DNA from: Frankiales bacterium
GTDB lineage: Bacteria > Actinomycetota > Actinomycetes > Mycobacteriales > Jatrophihabitantaceae
DNA: 5,230 nt
Assembly (NCBI GenBank): GCA_025963265.1
Contig: JAOPUY010000199.1
Location: 1-5,230, forward strand
Direction of reading: 5' to 3'
The notes below the pieces were generated by a model. That model did no database searches. It was not told where the DNA came from and saw nothing but the letters and a program-made list of their open reading frames with translations. Shown one piece after another: positions 4,066 to 5,230 of this stretch (position 1 is its first letter; the number at the start of each line of letters is the position of its first letter). The translations under genes and the position numbers were made by a program.

Positions 4066-4446
4066 TTACCAGCTAACTCTGCGGTCGACAGGTGGAGTTG
4101 CCCCGTCGACGTCCGGCTCATCGATGTCCACCTCGGCAACTGAGGGTTGCAGCCCGCGATTGTGGAGCAGCCGCGGCACCGTGAGGAAGAGCGCGATCAC
4201 GAGCAGGGTGATCGGCAAGCTGATCGCGAGAGTCGACGCGTTGTGGTAACTCCGATGGTCGACCGAGAACAACACCGTGAACGCGACCTGCAGCGTGAGG
4301 AGGCTGGCGACGTTGAGCACCCGAGCGGGCGTGGTAATGATCGCGAACGCGCCGATCCTCTCCGATGCGTGAGCGCGAAGGTCCACAACCGTGCCCGCGG
4401 CTGCAAACCCGGCACCGACTGCCGCGAGCGCCTGGAAGATGATCAC
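4066..4446 (-). CDS. Small membrane protein of unknown function (126 aa)
   Basis: Hydrophobic segments at about residues 2-22, 43-61 and 71-90 predict three membrane helices. A short basic/polar loop (DLRAHASERIG) follows the first, and DHRSYHN lies between the second and third. The C-terminal tail (about 98-126) is acidic and proline-containing (AEVDIDEPDVDG), probably cytoplasmic or at least soluble. The start is GTG 4446, the first start after an in-frame TGA, giving MIIFQALAAVGAG. No good ribosome binding site precedes it, and a perfect dyad ACAGTC-T-GACTGT (4445-4457) lies right at the start codon. Its 5' region is duplicated downstream at 3929-4000. The family is not recognised. The long open frame on the other strand has a highly charged composition, typical of antisense to a membrane protein. 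Confidence 0.7.
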   Translation of the reverse strand: MIIFQALAAVGAGFAAAGTVVDLRAHASERIGAFAIITTPARVLNVASLLTLQVAFTVLFSVDHRSYHNASTLAISLPITLLVIALFLTVPRLLHNRGLQPSVAEVDIDEPDVDGATPPVDRRVSW

Positions 4447-4507
4447 AGTCTGACTGTCTCACGCTGACTGCTCATAAATCCATCACGCGAAGCCATCCGC
4501 TCACTGC
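4435..4507. repeat. 5' region of the membrane-protein gene (copy 2 of the repeat)
   Basis: This copy overlaps the first four codons of the membrane gene and extends about 60 bases upstream. Shared with copy 1 are TGAGCGGATGG, TTCGCGTGA, GGATTT and the GTG ATC ANC TTC start. The perfect ACAGTC/GACTGT dyad at 4445-4457 is not symmetrical in copy 1. Confidence 0.6.
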
Positions 4508-4630
4508 GCAAAGGTGTAGCTGCTGGCGGTCTGATCGTGCATGGTGTTGATGCCGGTGACAGGGGGTCGTCGGTGCGCCCTGGTTCCCCGCCGGGTCATC
4601 GCGTCATCCGCGCGATCGTGGAGGTCCTGC
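4508..4630. other. Spacer without a supported gene
   Basis: A plus-strand frame is open from 4537 to 5022, but it begins without a ribosome binding site and is very rich in arginine, serine and proline, so I do not call it. No strong hairpin or promoter is seen. Confidence 0.3.
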
Positions 4631-4684
4631 ATGAGTTACGCGAGGCCCGGCGGCCCAGGACACGCAGACTGGCGACAGGGCTGA
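4631..4684 (+). CDS. Very short reading frame with a strong ribosome binding site (17 aa)
   Basis: GGAGGT at 4619-4624 is followed five bases later by ATG, an almost ideal site. The frame reads MSYARPGGPGHADWRQG and then stops at TGA 4682-4684. This is too short for a normal protein. It may be a leader peptide, the start of a gene cut by a frameshift, or chance. A similar short frame begins at 4781 on the same strand. Confidence 0.35.
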   Translation: MSYARPGGPGHADWRQG

Positions 4685-4780
4685 GCGCCACCAGAGCGCC
4701 GATCAGTGAGCGACCGGCAGTCGTGTCCCGGAACCGTCGGGTGCCCAACCTGCTGCGGCAACAGCGAGGAAGGGACACCG

Positions 4781-4915
4781 ATGAGTGTTCAACAAGAAGT
4801 GGGTCAGAGTCGAGTCACGGCCACCTGATCGGCCTGTGGTGGCTGGAGCATCGTGGCTCCGGCCGTCCACCCGCCTTGGTGCGACGTGTGCGTCGAATCG
4901 TTCGCGCCGAGTTAG
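4781..4915 (+). pseudogene. Small gene with an early in-frame stop (15 aa, then 28 more codons)
   Basis: GGAAGGGA at 4768-4775 lies five bases before ATG 4781, a strong ribosome binding site. The frame gives MSVQQEVGQSRVTAT, a TGA at 4826-4828, then in the same frame SACGGWSIVAPAVHPPWCDV and CVESFAPS before TAG 4913-4915. The HPPWCDVC segment resembles the short cysteine-containing motifs of small actinobacterial proteins. A nonsense mutation in a gene of about 44 codons is therefore plausible, as is a real 15-residue leader. A hairpin follows the stop (4841-4864). Confidence 0.35.
4841..4864 (+). terminator. Hairpin after the short frame
   Basis: GGCTGGAGC and GCTCCGGCC form nine pairs, one of them G-T, around the loop ATCGTG. 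It starts 12 bases after the TGA at 4826-4828. It could end the short transcript. There is no T tract. Confidence 0.35.
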
Positions 4916-4964
4916 ACCCCGCCTCAAGGCGCCGTACTTGCCGACGCCTAGTTAGACCTTCGCC
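4906..4964. repeat. Direct repeat GCC-N-AGTTAGACC
   Basis: GCCGAGTTAGACCCCGCC (4906-4923) and GCCTAGTTAGACCTTCGCC (4946-4964) are 40 bases apart. Both contribute an in-frame TAG in the plus frame of phase 4781/4913. Function unknown. Confidence 0.4.
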
Positions 4965-5072
4965 CAGTTCACCGCTAGCGGGCAAGCGCGTCGTGTGCCA
5001 GACTCGCGGAGCGCCTGGTTGAGCCCCAAGCTGCGCGAACCCGCCTCGGCGGAACTCGGAAGCGGCCACCTA

Positions 5073-5230
5073 ATGCCCGAGAGCACCCAGTCCCATCCCA
5101 GCCCTGACGATGCGGCGCTCCTCGCCGGAGCCGAGGTCGAAAAGCCCTCGTACGCCTCGCCGGCCGTCGCCCACAGGACGAAGACCCTCGATGACGTCGA
5201 CCCGAAGCAGGGCGTCAGCGGTGAGTACCC
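5073..5230 (+). CDS. 5' part of an unknown gene, cut by the window edge
   Basis: The frame from ATG 5073 stays open to the right edge (52 codons). It reads MPESTQSHPSPDDAALLAGA, then EVEKPSYASP and KTLDDVDPKQGVSGEY. The composition is acidic, hydrophilic and natural-looking, and the codons end mostly in G or C. It has no signal peptide and looks like a disordered N-terminus. The ribosome binding site is weak (GGAAG ten bases upstream). The frame is open back to 4956, so an upstream start such as TTG 5019 cannot be excluded. Product not recognised. Confidence 0.5.
   Translation, partial: MPESTQSHPSPDDAALLAGAEVEKPSYASPAVAHRTKTLDDVDPKQGVSGEY

Noticed and set aside
4147..4467. Charged plus-strand frame of 106 codons
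   Set aside because: It is antisense to the membrane protein at 4066-4446; the many R, E and D residues are what the complement of hydrophobic codons produces.
4826..4864. TGA followed by a 9-bp hairpin, resembling a selenocysteine insertion signal
   Set aside because: The hairpin begins 12 bases after the TGA, its loop lacks the expected conserved features, and no selenoprotein family is recognisable. A nonsense codon or normal stop is simpler.
5204..5230. GCAGGG...GTGAGTACCC at the right edge, resembling repeat copies A and B
   Set aside because: Only the ends match, it lies inside a plausible coding frame, and the window stops before the diagnostic AATTTCGCGG block could be checked.
1..5230. 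tRNA, rRNA or CRISPR array
   Set aside because: No cloverleaf-like segment with a T-loop consensus, no rRNA-like stretch and no regularly spaced identical repeats were seen.

Overview
The base composition (very high GC, codons ending mainly in G or C, GTG and TTG starts, four-base start/stop overlaps) points to an actinobacterium, probably Streptomyces or a relative. This is inferred from style, since no species marker is present. The window looks like an accessory region. It holds small genes, truncated or frameshifted genes, repeated pieces of DNA and a possible insertion-sequence end, and no recognisable housekeeping gene.

Left part (1-850). A gene with a strong ribosome binding site starts at 26 on the minus strand and runs off the left edge. 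Next come a repeat copy (about 71-127) that matches the 3' end of a metallopeptidase gene 800 bp away, a small frameshifted minus-strand gene (252-370) ending in a hairpin, and a small plus-strand gene of unknown function (498-749). A perfect 17-bp inverted repeat (813-850) closes this part and separates it from the convergent operon.

Central part (851-3101), all minus strand. The core is a compact set of genes read right to left: an unknown 97-residue protein (2131-2424), a hairpin spacer, a 70-residue excisionase-like DNA-binding protein (1807-2019), and two tandem paralogous ImmA/IrrE-like zinc metallopeptidases (1376-1810 and 921-1379). The last three overlap by four bases each (GTGA, then ATGA), so they are probably co-translated. 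A putative promoter with two direct TTGCTACA repeats lies at 2501-2528. It overlaps the stop codon of an upstream gene carrying two helix-turn-helix units, which is split by one frameshift near 2820. By analogy with known ImmA/IrrE systems, the peptidases may cleave or inactivate a DNA-binding repressor. No XRE-type repressor lies beside them, so the target is unknown.

Right part (3102-5230). This is mostly debris and small unknown genes. It contains a protein C-terminal fragment (3308-3499) ending inside a possible IS21-type terminus, an unknown 81-residue gene (3646-3891), and a small three-helix membrane protein (4066-4446, minus). The membrane gene's upstream region and first four codons are duplicated behind it (3929-4000). 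Two very short reading frames with strong ribosome binding sites follow (4631 and 4781), then a gene that starts at about 5073 and leaves the window.
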